From Actinokineospora diospyrosa (lineage in GTDB: Bacteria > Actinomycetota > Actinomycetes > Mycobacteriales > Pseudonocardiaceae), in NCBI RefSeq assembly GCF_024171925.1, contig NZ_JAMTCO010000009.1, positions 338,705 to 402,704 on the forward strand: a DNA stretch of 64,000 nucleotides, in the 5' to 3' direction. This document shows positions 36,701 through 45,842 of this stretch, in pieces (the stretch's first letter is position 1; each line of letters starts with the position of its first letter). The translations under genes and the position numbers were made by a program. Under the pieces are notes generated by a model. It was not told the origin of the DNA. It made no database searches and saw only the letters and a list, made by a program, of their open reading frames with translations.

Positions 36701-37104
36701 TGGGCTTCGACAACTGGCACATCGAGCGCTACCTGCGGGTGCGCGGGTACGACCAGCCGCTGCCGTTCGGCGCGCCGCCGGTGGTGCTCGGCGAGGTCGT
36801 CACCGCCCCGGAGCCGGTGTGGCGGGCCCTCGTCGCGACCGCGACCGCGCACGGCGCGCCGCCGGTGTTCGCCGACTGGGACTTCGACCACCCGCTCTCG
36901 GCCGCTCACGCCGCTGAACTCGGGCCCGCGCTGGGGCGGGTGCGCGACGCCGTCGTCGAATCGGGGCGGTTCGCCCAACCCGAAGACCTGGACGAGACCA
37001 AACCGGTGCCCGCCAAGGATGTGCTGCTGCTGCTCGGCGCGGTGTACGACCTGCTCGCGTTCGCGGTCCGACGCGAGGCCGCCATCGAGACCTGGACGGA
37101 CTGA
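36700..37104 (+). CDS. Candidate immunity protein for the orphan toxin module
   Basis: The protein has 134 residues and starts at an ATG overlapping the orphan toxin stop. It begins MGFDNWHIERYLRVRGYDQPLPFGAPPVVLGEVV, is acidic, and ends DLLAFAVRREAAIETWTD. It shares no sequence with the first immunity candidate, as expected when the toxin domains differ. The family is not recognised; the function is inferred from tight coupling and position. It is followed by a perfect terminator hairpin. Confidence 0.75.
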   Translation: MGFDNWHIERYLRVRGYDQPLPFGAPPVVLGEVVTAPEPVWRALVATATAHGAPPVFADWDFDHPLSAAHAAELGPALGRVRDAVVESGRFAQPEDLDETKPVPAKDVLLLLGAVYDLLAFAVRREAAIETWTD

Positions 37105-37131
37105 CCGTTCGACACACGCTTCTGGACGTGG

Positions 37132-37167
37132 CGGTGCCCCGGTGAGCAGGAGCTCACCGGGGCACCG
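37132..37167. terminator. Perfect 16-bp hairpin between convergent genes
   Basis: CGGTGCCCCGGTGAGC, loop AGGA, GCTCACCGGGGCACCG. It lies between the second immunity gene (stop 37104) and the convergent subtilase gene (stop 37201), so it can end both. No strong T-run follows. Its broken twin is at 35549-35584. Confidence 0.8.
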
Positions 37168-37200
37168 TTGTCCTAGCCGCTATCCCTGTCTACCCGCAAC

Positions 37201-39048
37201 TCAGAGGGTGAGGGTCCAGGAGTTGATGTAGCCGGTGTCGTTGACGTACTGGTCGGCCACCCGCAGGTTCCAGGTGCCGTTCTTGTTCTCGGAGGACAGG
37301 TTGACCGTGTAGCTGCGGTTGATGTTGTCCGCCGAGCCGCCCGCGCGGTTGTGCAGGGTGTAGGTGCTGCCGTCCGGGGCGACCAGGGTGACGACCAGGT
37401 CGCCGATGTAGGTGTGCACGATGTTCACCGCGACGGTGGCCGTGGCCGAGGCCTGGCCGGTGCAGTTGGCGACGGTCACCGGGCTGGAGACGGTCGCGTT
37501 GTCGCGGATGGTGTAGTCGGCCGAGTTGGTGACCGGGCCGCAGCTGCCGCCGGTGGTGCCGACGGTGATGGTGAACGACGCGGTGCCGGTCTTGCCCGCC
37601 GAGTCGCGGGCGCTGAGGGTGACGTTCGCGGTGGCCGCGGCGGTCGGGGTGCCGGAGATGGTGCCGGTCGAGGAGCTGATCGATAGGCCCGCGGGCAGCC
37701 CGGTGGCCGACCAGGTGTACGGCGAGGTGCCGCCGGTGGCCGAGTTGGTCAGGTTGAACGCCTGGCCGACGGTGGCGCTCTGGTTGCCCGGGTTGGCCAC
37801 GGTGACGTCACCGGGGGTGCCGGTGTTGAGGAAGCTGATGTTGAGCAGTCGGTTGGGCGAGCCGGTGCCGATGCTGGTCAGCTTGTTGGCGCTGGAGTTG
37901 TTCACCAGCGCGGTCTGCACCTGCGCCGAGGTGGCGGAGGGGTTCTTGCCCAGGTAGACCGCCGCCGCGCCCGCGGTGTGCGGGGAGGCCATCGAGGTGC
38001 CGGTCATCGTGGCGGTACCGGTGTTGCTGGAGTACGACGCCGAGATGATGCTGGTGCCCGGCGCGAAGATGTCCAGGCAGGAGCCGTAGTTGCTGGTCGA
38101 GTTGCGCACGTCGGTGGAGTTCGAGTTGCCGACGTTGATGGCCTCGGGAACCCGCTGCGGGCTGTAGTAGCAGGCGTCGTCGCTGGAGTTGCCCGCCGCC
38201 TGGACCCACTGCACGCCGCTGGCAACGAGGGCCTTCACCGCGTTGTCCAGCGAGTTGTCGGTGCAGCGCTGCTGGCAGCCGATGCTGTAGTTGACGACCG
38301 CGGGCTTCACGGCGTTGTTCCGGATCCAGTTGATGCCCGCGATGATGTCGTCGTTGGCGCCCGAGCCCTGGCAGTTGAGCACCCGGACCGCGGAGATGGT
38401 GGCCTTCTTGGCCACGCCGTAGGTGGTGCCCGCCGCGGTGCCCGCGACGTGCGTGCCGTGGCCGTGGCAGTCGGTCGGGCTGCTGTCGCCGTCGACGAAG
38501 TCGTAGCCCGCGGCCATCCGGCCGGAGAACTCCTGGTGGTTGGCGTTGATGCCGGAGTCCATGATGTACACCCGCACGCCCTGGCCGGGGTTGCTCGGGT
38601 AGGTGAACGACCGGTCCAGCGGCAGGCTCGCCTGGTCGATGCGGTCGTCGCCCCAGTTGGGCGGGTTGGTCTGGGTGTCGGTCAGCTTCATCGTGGTGAC
38701 CTGCTGCACGTAGGCCACGGCCGGGTCCTTGGCGACCTTCGCGGCCTCGGCGGCGCTCATCTTGGCCGAGTAGCCGTTGAGGCCCGCGTCGTAGGTGTGC
38801 CGGATCTGGCCGCCGTAGCGCTGGGTCAGCGAGGTCGCCGAGGCGCTCACCGACGCGATGCCCTGGCCCTGGGACTTGAAGGCCACGATGTAGCGGTCGG
38901 CGACGGCGTCGGCCGACCCGGCGTTGACGATGGCGACGGCGGAGTCCTGCGCGGCGAGCAGCGGGGGTGCGACCACGACGGCCGCACCGGCGACGGCGGC
39001 GACGGAGACGGCGACCACCGCGGATCTGCGCGATAGGCGAATCTTCAT
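37201..39048 (-). CDS. Secreted subtilisin-like (S8) serine protease with P-domain
   Basis: The protein has 615 residues. A signal peptide (about 1-33) is followed by an I9 propeptide ([13 protein letters not shown], about 50-117). The catalytic domain of the proteinase K/aqualysin type has Asp164 (YIMDSGIN), His197 ([10 protein letters not shown]), oxyanion Asn287 (AAGNSSD) and Ser352 (GTSMASPH). A Big-like/putative Ig repeat follows at about 418-495 ([20 protein letters not shown]). A proprotein convertase P-domain closes the protein (about 505-615; [33 protein letters not shown]). It is activated by removal of the propeptide outside the cell. It is convergent with the toxin cassette and divergent from DUF418; a symmetric repeat array lies in the shared promoter region. 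Confidence 0.95.
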   Translation of the reverse strand: MKIRLSRRSAVVAVSVAAVAGAAVVVAPPLLAAQDSAVAIVNAGSADAVADRYIVAFKSQGQGIASVSASATSLTQRYGGQIRHTYDAGLNGYSAKMSAAEAAKVAKDPAVAYVQQVTTMKLTDTQTNPPNWGDDRIDQASLPLDRSFTYPSNPGQGVRVYIMDSGINANHQEFSGRMAAGYDFVDGDSSPTDCHGHGTHVAGTAAGTTYGVAKKATISAVRVLNCQGSGANDDIIAGINWIRNNAVKPAVVNYSIGCQQRCTDNSLDNAVKALVASGVQWVQAAGNSSDDACYYSPQRVPEAINVGNSNSTDVRNSTSNYGSCLDIFAPGTSIISASYSSNTGTATMTGTSMASPHTAGAAAVYLGKNPSATSAQVQTALVNNSSANKLTSIGTGSPNRLLNISFLNTGTPGDVTVANPGNQSATVGQAFNLTNSATGGTSPYTWSATGLPAGLSISSSTGTISGTPTAAATANVTLSARDSAGKTGTASFTITVGTTGGSCGPVTNSADYTIRDNATVSSPVTVANCTGQASATATVAVNIVHTYIGDLVVTLVAPDGSTYTLHNRAGGSADNINRSYTVNLSSENKNGTWNLRVADQYVNDTGYINSWTLTL

Positions 39049-39168
39049 GTTCTTGTCGGTTCCTTCTTCAGCAGGGTCGGAGCCGAACGGTCCACATTGC
39101 CCTCACGGCGGACCGAACTCTGGGAACAGTGCAATTCCCCCAATTGGGATACAAGGCGCACTCTTTCC

Positions 39169-39247
39169 CTGTGAACCTTCCGCTGTGAAGGTCCTGGTGG
39201 CAGGCGTGGACGCGCCTTCACAGCGGAACGTTCACAGATCCTCACAG
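39169..39247. promoter_or_regulatory. Symmetric TTCACAG/CTGTGAA array with long inverted repeat
   Basis: CTGTGAA occurs at 39169 and 39183, and TTCACAG at 39217 and 39231; both pairs are 14 bp apart, giving a mirror layout. CTCACAG follows at 39241. The central pair lies within a perfect 14-bp inverted repeat, TTCCGCTGTGAAGG (39178-39191) and CCTTCACAGCGGAA (39215-39228). The array is 120-200 bp upstream of the protease gene and about 150 bp before the DUF418 gene. Nothing else is evident in 39049-39394. Confidence 0.65.
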
Positions 39248-39394
39248 CCTGAGAAACAGACAATTCAATTCACTGTATTGCCTGGTGGTGGCCACATACA
39301 CCGAAGTGCGGACCCCGGGTCGTTCACAAGGAGGACGCTCGCCTGCCTGCGCCATGGTTACCGTCGGTTCCGCTGCGTGACAAGGGGGAGTCGC

Positions 39395-40510
39395 ATGGGG
39401 CGGATCGGGAGTCTCGACGTGCTGCGCGGGGTGGCCATCCTGGGCACCTTCGGCACGAACGTATGGATCTTCAGCAGTCCGGCGGGACTCGCCGCGGTGC
39501 TCGGCGGGGGAGGGCCGCTCGAATCCGGTCTGCGCGCGCTGAGCAACGGCAAGTTCCTGGCGCTGCTGTCTGTCCTGTTCGGTGTCGGCCTCGCCATCCA
39601 GCACGCGTCCGCGGTGCGCCGCGGCGCACGCTGGCCCGGCCGGTACCTGTGGCGCTGCGCTTTGCTGTTCGTCGAAGGCGCGCTGCACTACATACTGGTC
39701 TTCGAGTTCGACGTGCTCATGTTCTACGCCATCATCGCGGTCGTCTGCGCTTTCGTGGTTGGCCGCAGCGCCAAGGTGATCCGCGGCTGGATGATCGCCG
39801 CGGGCGCGCTGCACGTGACCGTGGTCGGCCTGCTCACCTTGGCGCTGTTCGGTTCCGGCCTCGACGGCGGCGGACCGACCGACACCTCGAGTTGGCGCGC
39901 GCAAGTCGCGTTCCGGGTGGACCACGTCCTGGCGCTGCGGTCCGAGGGCGTGCTCGTGCTCCCGCTCGGCGTGGTGCTGTTCCTCGCGGGGGCCCAACTG
40001 CTGCGCGCGGGCGCTCTGGAGAAGTCTGCGCGCGGCCACGGTGTCCGGCGGCGGCTGATCGGCTGGGGACTCGGCGTCGGCGTGCCGCTCAACGCCCTCA
40101 CCGCTTTCGGCGGCACCGACTGGGCGCTGGTGGACCGCTACCTGTGCGCGCCGCTGGTCGCGTTCGGTCTGCTCGGCGGCATCACCGCACTGGTGCACCG
40201 ACTGGGGGAGCGGACCGGCCCACTGCGACAGGGTTTGACCGCGGTGGGCCGGTGCGCCCTCTCCTGCTACATCGCGCAGAACGTGCTCGCGTCGGTCCTC
40301 TGCTACCGCTGGGGGCTCGGAATCACCGGCGGTCCACTATGGACCATCGGGTGCTTCGCCCTGGTGTCGACCACGGTGCTGATCGGCGCCTGGCTGTGGC
40401 TGCGCCGGTTCCCGCGCGGCCCGGTGGAGATGGTGTGGGACTTCGCCTACCGGGCCCCGAGCAGGCTCAGCTCACGCAGAACTCGTTGCCTTCCGGATCG
40501 GTCAGCGTGA
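39395..40510 (+). CDS. DUF418 multi-pass membrane protein
   Basis: The protein has 371 residues with about nine membrane helices. It begins MGRIGSLDVLRGVAILGTFGTNVWIF, the typical DUF418/YeiB-like opening (LDxLRGxAxLG). The DUF418 domain is in the C-terminal half (GPLRQGLTAVGRCALSCYIAQNVLASVLCYRWGLG, GPVEMVWDFAYR). The start is ATG 39395 with GGGGGAG 5 bases before. The family lacks a settled function and is found near transport and wall genes. Its 3' end overlaps the convergent VOC gene by 44 bp, so the last 14 codons are read on both strands. Confidence 0.88.
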   Translation: MGRIGSLDVLRGVAILGTFGTNVWIFSSPAGLAAVLGGGGPLESGLRALSNGKFLALLSVLFGVGLAIQHASAVRRGARWPGRYLWRCALLFVEGALHYILVFEFDVLMFYAIIAVVCAFVVGRSAKVIRGWMIAAGALHVTVVGLLTLALFGSGLDGGGPTDTSSWRAQVAFRVDHVLALRSEGVLVLPLGVVLFLAGAQLLRAGALEKSARGHGVRRRLIGWGLGVGVPLNALTAFGGTDWALVDRYLCAPLVAFGLLGGITALVHRLGERTGPLRQGLTAVGRCALSCYIAQNVLASVLCYRWGLGITGGPLWTIGCFALVSTTVLIGAWLWLRRFPRGPVEMVWDFAYRAPSRLSSRRTRCLPDRSA

Positions 40511-40907
40511 TCCAGAAGTGCGGCCCCTGCTTGCCCTCGTGCAACCGGGTCGCGCCCCGGGCGACCAGCGCCTCCACCGCGGCGGTGACGTTCTCCCGCC
40601 CGACCCACACGTCCAGGTGCACCCGGTTCTTCACCGTCTTCACCTCCGGCACCCACTGGAACAGCACGCGGCGCCGGGTCCCGGTCCTCGGGTCGTCCGG
40701 GTGCTGCACGGCCGCGCCGATCCGCCAGACCAGGACGCCGTTGTGCCGGGTGGTCTCCTCGTCGGTGGCGTACCCCTGCGCGATCATGCTCCGGATGAAG
40801 TCCTCGTCGGAGGGCTCGACGATCCAACCGAGGGTCTCGGCCCACCAGTCGGCGAGCGCGTGCGGGGTGTTGCTGTCGACGACGACCTGGAAAGCGTGTG
40901 GACTCAT
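40467..40907 (-). CDS. VOC-superfamily (glyoxalase-like) protein
   Basis: This 146-residue protein has a single VOC module: HAFQVVVDSNTPHALADWWAETLGWIV at the start, RVLFQWVPEVKTVKNRVHLDVWVG in the middle, GPHFWITLTDPEGNEFCVS at the end. Candidate metal ligands are His4 or the position-equivalent residue, HLD, and the Glu of GNEF. The glyoxalase-like domain group (Glyoxalase_6) often acts in resistance or aromatic metabolism; the substrate is unknown. The gene starts at 40907. It lies downstream of the AraC regulator on the same strand, 47 bp after its stop. Confidence 0.88.
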   Translation of the reverse strand: MSPHAFQVVVDSNTPHALADWWAETLGWIVEPSDEDFIRSMIAQGYATDEETTRHNGVLVWRIGAAVQHPDDPRTGTRRRVLFQWVPEVKTVKNRVHLDVWVGRENVTAAVEALVARGATRLHEGKQGPHFWITLTDPEGNEFCVS

Positions 40908-40954
40908 GCCGCCCACCCTAAATCCACTTCCGGACAGCTTCAGTCCTAAGAGGC

Positions 40955-41932
40955 TCAGCCCGCGGAGAGCAGCGTGTGGCTCGGCAGCACGCCGAAAGCC
41001 TCGCGGTAGTACCCGGTGAACCGCCCGGCGTTCAAGAACCCCCACCGCGCCGCGACCGCCGTGACCGTGGTCTGACCTGGGGAGGCCGCGGTGAGCTCGC
41101 TGTGCGCGTGGTCGAGCCGCACCTGCCGCAGGTAGGCCAGCGGCGTGGTGTCCAGGTGGCGGCGGAACGCCAGTTGCACGGCCCGCACGGTCACCCGCGC
41201 CGCCCCCGCGACCTCGGCCAGGGTGACCTCGCCCGCCGCGTTCTCCTCCAGGTACGCGATCGCCCGGCGCAGCGTCGGCGGGTGGGCGTCGTGCCGGTCC
41301 AGCCCGGTCGGCTCCAGCACCACGGTGCTCGGGAAGGTGCTCAACGCCGTCGCCGCGAGCAGTCGGGCCGAGGTGGACAGCACCAGCGCGGACGCCGTGT
41401 CGCCGGTGAGCACGTTCTCGACCAGGTACTCGACCGTGCGCCGCCACCGCAGGGCCGCCGCCGCGCTCACCGGCCGGAACCCGGTGAACCGCGGGCTCCC
41501 ACCCGCGACCTCCCCGAACAGGTCCGGGTCGAAGGTGACCGTGCGCAGTCGCGCCCGCCACGCCCTGGCCTCGAAGCGCTCACCCGGCCGCGCGTGCACC
41601 AGCACGTCACCCGGGATCAGCCGGGCGTGGTCGTCGACCAGGGTCCGCTCGGCCAGCCCCGCGTGCAGCTCCACGATCACCGGCCCCGGCGCCTGGGCGC
41701 TGAACACCAGGTCCAGCGGCAGGTGCAGGTCGTCGACGGTGAACCGGCCGCCCTCGGCGCGCCAGTGCCGCAGCGGCCCACCGGCGATCTCGCTGACCCG
41801 CAGGTCGTGGTCGAGGCGCTCGACCAGGTACTGGTGCGCCAGGTCCAGGTCCTCGGTCTCGAACCGGGTCCTGGCCAGCGGGATCGCCGCCCCGGCCGGG
41901 TGCTGACCGCTCGCCTGCCCCGTGCTGGTCAT
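40955..41932 (-). CDS. AraC-family transcriptional regulator
   Basis: The protein has 325 residues. The N-terminal half (about 30-200) is the AraC-binding-like domain of the AraC_binding_2 group (DLDLAHQYLVERLDHDLRV, DDHARLIPGDVLVHARPGERFEARAW). The double HTH is at about 225-320 (LEENAAGEVTLAEVAGAARVTVRAVQLAFRRHLDTTPLAYLRQVRLDHAHSEL, then GFLNAGRFTGYYREAFGVLPSHTL). Relatives regulate aromatic catabolism, and this would fit the pca/pob genes nearby, but no direct link is visible. It probably forms an operon with the VOC gene. Confidence 0.92.
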   Translation of the reverse strand: MTSTGQASGQHPAGAAIPLARTRFETEDLDLAHQYLVERLDHDLRVSEIAGGPLRHWRAEGGRFTVDDLHLPLDLVFSAQAPGPVIVELHAGLAERTLVDDHARLIPGDVLVHARPGERFEARAWRARLRTVTFDPDLFGEVAGGSPRFTGFRPVSAAAALRWRRTVEYLVENVLTGDTASALVLSTSARLLAATALSTFPSTVVLEPTGLDRHDAHPPTLRRAIAYLEENAAGEVTLAEVAGAARVTVRAVQLAFRRHLDTTPLAYLRQVRLDHAHSELTAASPGQTTVTAVAARWGFLNAGRFTGYYREAFGVLPSHTLLSAG

Positions 41933-42156
41933 CGCTCGCCTCCGGCCGCGCTGGTGGACGTCCGGTCCGGGCGTCGTCCCCTCCGGCTACCCCGGATCGC
42001 CCCGGTTATCCCCGATTCGCTCGATCCGACCCGCCGAGCCTGGGAGCGGGCTGTGGAACCCATGAGTTGGCTGTGCGGATGCCCCGTTCGCTCGGATGGG
42101 GGAGCCCGGTGGCCGACCCTCGGGGGGCAAGCGAACCCCACCGCGAGGCAGGAACC

Positions 42157-42879
42157 ATGACGATCACCAGCATCTCCGGCGCGCAGAGCACCGCGACGCC
42201 CCAGCGGTCGGAGGGCACCCAGCGCTCCGACTCGATGCGCAAGGCCTTCCAGGCCGCCGCCACCGCCCTGGGCATGAGCACCGACGACCTGCGCGGCGCC
42301 CTCGGCGACGGCGAGACGCTCTCGACCCTGGCCAGGAGCAAGGGCGTCAGCGAGTCGACCCTCACCGACGCCATCACCAGCGCGGTCGGCACGACCTCGG
42401 GCGCGGAGGTCGCCCAGCGCCTGCTCGCGGGCCCCGGTGGCCACGGCGGCCCGGGTGGCCCCGGTGGTCACGGTGGCCCGCCCCCGCCGCCGCGCGACTC
42501 CCGGGTGGACAGCGCGCTCAGCGCCGTCGCCGACTCGCTGGGCATCAGCGACGAGGACCTGGAGGACGAGCTGACCTCCGGCACGTCGCTCACCGACGTC
42601 GCCGCGGCCAAGGGCATGGACGCCGCCACCCTCAAGGCCACCATCACCGACGCCATCAGCGCGGCCGACTCCACGCTGTCGGCCGACGCGGTCAGCGAGC
42701 TCGCCGACCGGATCATCCAGGGCCCGCCCGAGCCGGAGCAGGACAACACCACCGACCGCCAGGCCTTCGACCTGTCCCTGAGCTCGTACGACACCGCGAC
42801 CGTCAGCTCGCAGGCGCTGGCCAGCCTGTACTCGCAGCAGTCCACCGCGGCCACCGCGGGCACCCTGTCCTGGGCCTGA
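42157..42879 (+). CDS. Protein with two helical repeats joined by a Gly/Pro linker
   Basis: The protein has 240 residues and no signal peptide or membrane helix. Two similar 41-residue units lie at about 37-77 (LGMSTDDLRGALGDGETLSTLARSKGVSESTLTDAIT) and 126-166 (LGISDEDLEDELTSGTSLTDVAAAKGMDAATLKATIT). Each resembles the small helical repeat seen in actinobacterial proteins of unknown function, where a helix-turn-helix-like segment precedes a TL-A-I helix. A linker of GGHGGPGGPGGHGGPPPPPR separates them. The C-terminal 60 residues are Ser/Thr/Gln-rich. The start is ATG 42157 after GAGGCAGGA. The function is unknown. Confidence 0.8.
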   Translation: MTITSISGAQSTATPQRSEGTQRSDSMRKAFQAAATALGMSTDDLRGALGDGETLSTLARSKGVSESTLTDAITSAVGTTSGAEVAQRLLAGPGGHGGPGGPGGHGGPPPPPRDSRVDSALSAVADSLGISDEDLEDELTSGTSLTDVAAAKGMDAATLKATITDAISAADSTLSADAVSELADRIIQGPPEPEQDNTTDRQAFDLSLSSYDTATVSSQALASLYSQQSTAATAGTLSWA

Positions 42880-42976
42880 GGAGGTCGTGGGCCTGCCAGG
42901 TGCGACGCACGTCATGCGCGGGGACCCCCACCGCGGACGTAGCATCGGTTCTCTACACAGAACTGAGGGAGACTCG

Positions 42977-43303
42977 ATGGCGACCTCCAGCGCACGGGTG
43001 CTGACCGACCGGCCCGGCCGATACGCCAAGCAGTTGGCCGCGCACATGGCCCGCAAGATCGAGACCAGCTGGGACGCCGACGCCGGGGTCGGTGAGCTGC
43101 GCTTCGCCGCGGGCACCTCCAGCCTGCGCGCGGAGTCCGACGCGCTGGTGCTGGTCGTCGAGGGCGCCGAGGCCGACCTCGAGCAGTTGGAGGCCGTCGT
43201 CGGCAAGCACCTGGTCCGCTTCGGCGCGAAGGACGAGCTGGTCGTGGCCTGGACCAGGGACAGCGGCGAGCCGGGCACCCAGTGGCGCAACGACGGCGAC
43301 TGA
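42977..43303 (+). CDS. DUF2218 family protein
   Basis: This 108-residue protein is close to the typical DUF2218 length. Its pattern, SSARVLTDRPGRYAKQLAAHMARKIETSWD, GELRFAAGTSSLRAESDALVLVVEGAEADLEQLEAVVGKHLVRFGAKDELVVAW, matches the family throughout. Members are often linked to siderophore or iron-related genes in actinobacteria, but none is seen here. The start is ATG 42977 after GAGGGAG. Confidence 0.88.
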   Translation: MATSSARVLTDRPGRYAKQLAAHMARKIETSWDADAGVGELRFAAGTSSLRAESDALVLVVEGAEADLEQLEAVVGKHLVRFGAKDELVVAWTRDSGEPGTQWRNDGD

Positions 43304-43362
43304 GTCACCCGGTCCGCTGACGCCGCTCAAGGCCCCCCGGTGCGGCGGTCGATGACCAGGAC

Positions 43363-44256
43363 ATGCGCAAGCTCGTCCTCCTCGCGGTCATCGCCGCCGT
43401 CACCGCCGCGTGCTCCTCGGGCACCCCGTCCGGACAGGCGACGGCCCCGACGACCACCCCGGCCGCCGCCGCACCCACCGTCGATGAGATCGGTTGTCTG
43501 ACAACCGGCGGCCCGAGCACGACGGCCAACCCGGCCCCCGCTGTCCCGACCACCACGACGCAGGGCCTGCGGGCGGCGCCGAGACTGGCGGGCAGCGCGG
43601 CGGTGCTGACCGAGATCGAGCACGAGCTCAACAGCTACGAGAAGTCCGACTACCAGCACACCACCACAATCGACCCCACCGCAGGCACCTACATCGTCGA
43701 CTGCTCGGGCTGGGGCAACGTCCTGCTGCGCACCGCCGCCTGCGACGCCTATGGCGACCTCGTGCGCGCTGCGAACGCGGCCAGGAAGACCACGTTCAGC
43801 ACCAGCTGCGACCTCACCAAAACCCCCGTAGAACACGGCCCCTACGCCGTCGACTGGGCGACCATGCTCTCGGCACTGACCCCCGGCGCGAGCAACGGCC
43901 ACTGGACCCGAGTAGCCAAAGTCCCCGACCTCGTCCCCGGCGACATCGTCACCTACGCCCTAGGCCCCGGCGCCTCCGACACCGGCCACGTCATGTTCGT
44001 CGCGGGAAAGCCCTACCAGGGCACCAACACCTCCCAATGGACCATCCCGATCGCCGACTCCACCGCCTTCCAACACGGCCCCACCGACAGCCGCAAGGGC
44101 AACCCCCGCAACGTCGACGGCAAAGGCATCGGCACCGCCGAAATAGCCCTGGTCGTTGACGGTGACACGGCCCCGACCAACCAGTTCCTCTGGTACCCAA
44201 CGGCCGACCACCTCGACACCGTCCCCGCGCCGGTGCTGCTGGGCCACCTCACCTGA
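43363..44256 (+). CDS. Lipoprotein with NlpC/P60-like domain
   Basis: The protein has 297 residues. A lipoprotein signal ends at Cys17 (VTAACSS). A Thr/Pro linker follows (about 22-68). The C-terminal domain is NlpC/P60-like: Cys114 in VDCSGWGNVLL, the usual nucleophile motif (D-C-S-G), and His209 in VPGDIVTYALGPGASDTGHVMFVAG. The family cleaves peptidoglycan peptides, but sequence outside these motifs is divergent and extended by about 40 residues between Cys and His. It could act on the wall from the membrane surface. The 443-bp gap after it holds hairpin copy 3, a small hairpin and nothing else I can see. Confidence 0.8.
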   Translation: MRKLVLLAVIAAVTAACSSGTPSGQATAPTTTPAAAAPTVDEIGCLTTGGPSTTANPAPAVPTTTTQGLRAAPRLAGSAAVLTEIEHELNSYEKSDYQHTTTIDPTAGTYIVDCSGWGNVLLRTAACDAYGDLVRAANAARKTTFSTSCDLTKTPVEHGPYAVDWATMLSALTPGASNGHWTRVAKVPDLVPGDIVTYALGPGASDTGHVMFVAGKPYQGTNTSQWTIPIADSTAFQHGPTDSRKGNPRNVDGKGIGTAEIALVVDGDTAPTNQFLWYPTADHLDTVPAPVLLGHLT

Positions 44257-44399
44257 CCCACCCGCCTCGGCAGCCTGTACGAGCTCCCTGCTCGGCGACA
44301 CATGGTTGTCACAAGGTGCAGGGAGGCCCGGACAAGCCAGCAGCCCTACCCCGATCGCATTGCCCACCCCGCGCTCTTCGGAGTCGTCGGTGCCAACTG

Positions 44400-44542
44400 C
44401 TCGATGGGGCGGACTTGTTTTGCGTGGGGGGACGGTACCCGTAGCGTTTCCTCGCGGCAGAGCCATGCTTTTCGGCCCCTGCTTTGCGGACCTGCCACGG
44501 GTGTCGTAGGGGCCCCGCGCAAAGGAAGTCCGCCCCATCGAG
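44400..44542 (+). repeat. 143-bp hairpin element, copy 3
   Basis: The arms are 44400-44429 and 44513-44542. Differences between the arms include T.G pairs at arm positions 19 and 26 and one G.G mismatch at 18. The inner stem ACGGTACCCGT/ACGGGTGTCGT stays fully paired through one G.T and one T.G pair. A partial ~69-bp unit (GCTCTTCGGAGTCGTCGGTGCCA) precedes it. It lies between convergent genes. Confidence 0.88.
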
Positions 44543-44573
44543 CCCACCGGACCACCAGGGATCGGGCCGCGAG

Positions 44574-44589
44574 GTTGCCGCCAGGCAAC
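44574..44589 (+). repeat. Small hairpin after element copy 3
   Basis: GTTGCC-gcca-GGCAAC. It has the same stem family as 27601-27656 and 53547-53602, with the T-A version of the second pair and the GCCA version of the loop. Confidence 0.65.
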
Positions 44590-44699
44590 GAGCAGGACCC
44601 TTCAACGGCGAAGCCGAACCCCGAGACCGATACGTCGGTTGGACCTCGCGTGACAGACTCGACAAACTGACCACGCGAGACAGACCAGCAGGCCGCTGC

Positions 44700-45842
44700 T
44701 CAGCTGGCCGGCGTGATCCCCGTGTACTCCTCAGCCAAGCTCGTCGCCGCTGCCCGTGAGGACACAATGCCGCGCAGTCGAGCTACCTGAAGCTGCGTGT
44801 CGAACTCTGACTGGCCCGGCACCACGTGCAGCGTCGTGGTCATGAAGTGGGAGAACTGCTCCGCCCGCCACACCCGTCGCAAACAGCTGTCGGAGTAGGC
44901 ATCCAGCAGGTCAGCCGACCCCGTGCGGTGACGCTCGGCGAGGCTGGCGGCCAGCAAGACCACATCAGCAACAGCAAGGTTGAGCCCCTTGGCGCCGGTG
45001 GGAGGCACAATATGACCAGCGTCCCCAGCCAGGAACAGGTTGCCGTGGCGGAGAGTGGGGGCCACCCAGGCTCGCATCGGCAGGACCGATTTGGCTGTGA
45101 TCGGGCCCCGGTTCGGTTGGTGGTCACCGAAGCGGCGGGCCAGTTCTGACCAGATTCGGTCGTCTGGCCACGCGGCGGGGTCTTCCCCGTTGTCGACCTG
45201 CAGGTACATCCGGCTGACCGAGGGTGAGCGCATGCTGGCCAGGGCGAACCCGCGGCGGGAGTGTGCGTACACCAGCTCGTGGTGCATCGGCGGTGCGTCG
45301 GCCAGGATGCCGAGCCAGGAGTGGGGGAAGGACAGCTCGTATCCGGTGCCGGGGACCAGTGGTCGGGTGATGCCGTGGAACCCGTCGCAGCCCACTATGT
45401 AGTCGCAGGTCAGGGTTTGGTCGCCGTAGTGGATTGTGGGGCGGCCGTCCAGATCGGACACCGCGGTGACCGGGGTGTCGAACAGCAGCGGTAGGCCGTC
45501 GGCGATCCGCAGGGCTATGAGGTCCTTGACGACCTCGGTCTGCGCGTAGATCCACACCCGGGCTCCGGTCGTGCCGAGGAAGTCGACCCGGTGGGCTGTG
45601 CCGTCGAACACGAGGTCGATGCCGTCGTGCGCGATCCCCTCCCGCTCCAGCCGGTCCGCCGCCCCGGCAGTGCGCAGGGCGTCCACAGTGGCCTGTTCCA
45701 GGATGCCCGCCCGCTGCCGCTGCTCGACGTGCGCGCGGTCGCGGCTCTCGAACACCACGGCGTCGATTCCGGCCCGGTGCAGCAACCTGCCCAGCAGCAG
45801 TCCCGCCGGTCCGGCGCCGATGATCCCGACGAGCATGCTCAC
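44700..45842 (-). CDS. pobA: 4-hydroxybenzoate 3-monooxygenase
   Basis: This 380-residue flavin hydroxylase turns 4-hydroxybenzoate into protocatechuate. GIIGAGPAGLLLG at about 6-18 binds FAD; RDRAHVEQRQRAGILEQ (about 34-50) is the PobA-specific stretch; YIVGCDGFHGITR (about 148-160) is the DG motif; GNLFLAGDAGHIVPPTGAKGLNLAVADV (about 267-295) is the second FAD motif. The start GTG 45842 overlaps the pcaL stop (GTGA), with ATG 45836 as alternative. It is the last gene of the pca operon, so protocatechuate production and breakdown are co-expressed. Downstream lies hairpin copy 3. Confidence 0.94.
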   Translation of the reverse strand: MSMLVGIIGAGPAGLLLGRLLHRAGIDAVVFESRDRAHVEQRQRAGILEQATVDALRTAGAADRLEREGIAHDGIDLVFDGTAHRVDFLGTTGARVWIYAQTEVVKDLIALRIADGLPLLFDTPVTAVSDLDGRPTIHYGDQTLTCDYIVGCDGFHGITRPLVPGTGYELSFPHSWLGILADAPPMHHELVYAHSRRGFALASMRSPSVSRMYLQVDNGEDPAAWPDDRIWSELARRFGDHQPNRGPITAKSVLPMRAWVAPTLRHGNLFLAGDAGHIVPPTGAKGLNLAVADVVLLAASLAERHRTGSADLLDAYSDSCLRRVWRAEQFSHFMTTTLHVVPGQSEFDTQLQVARLRGIVSSRAAATSLAEEYTGITPAS

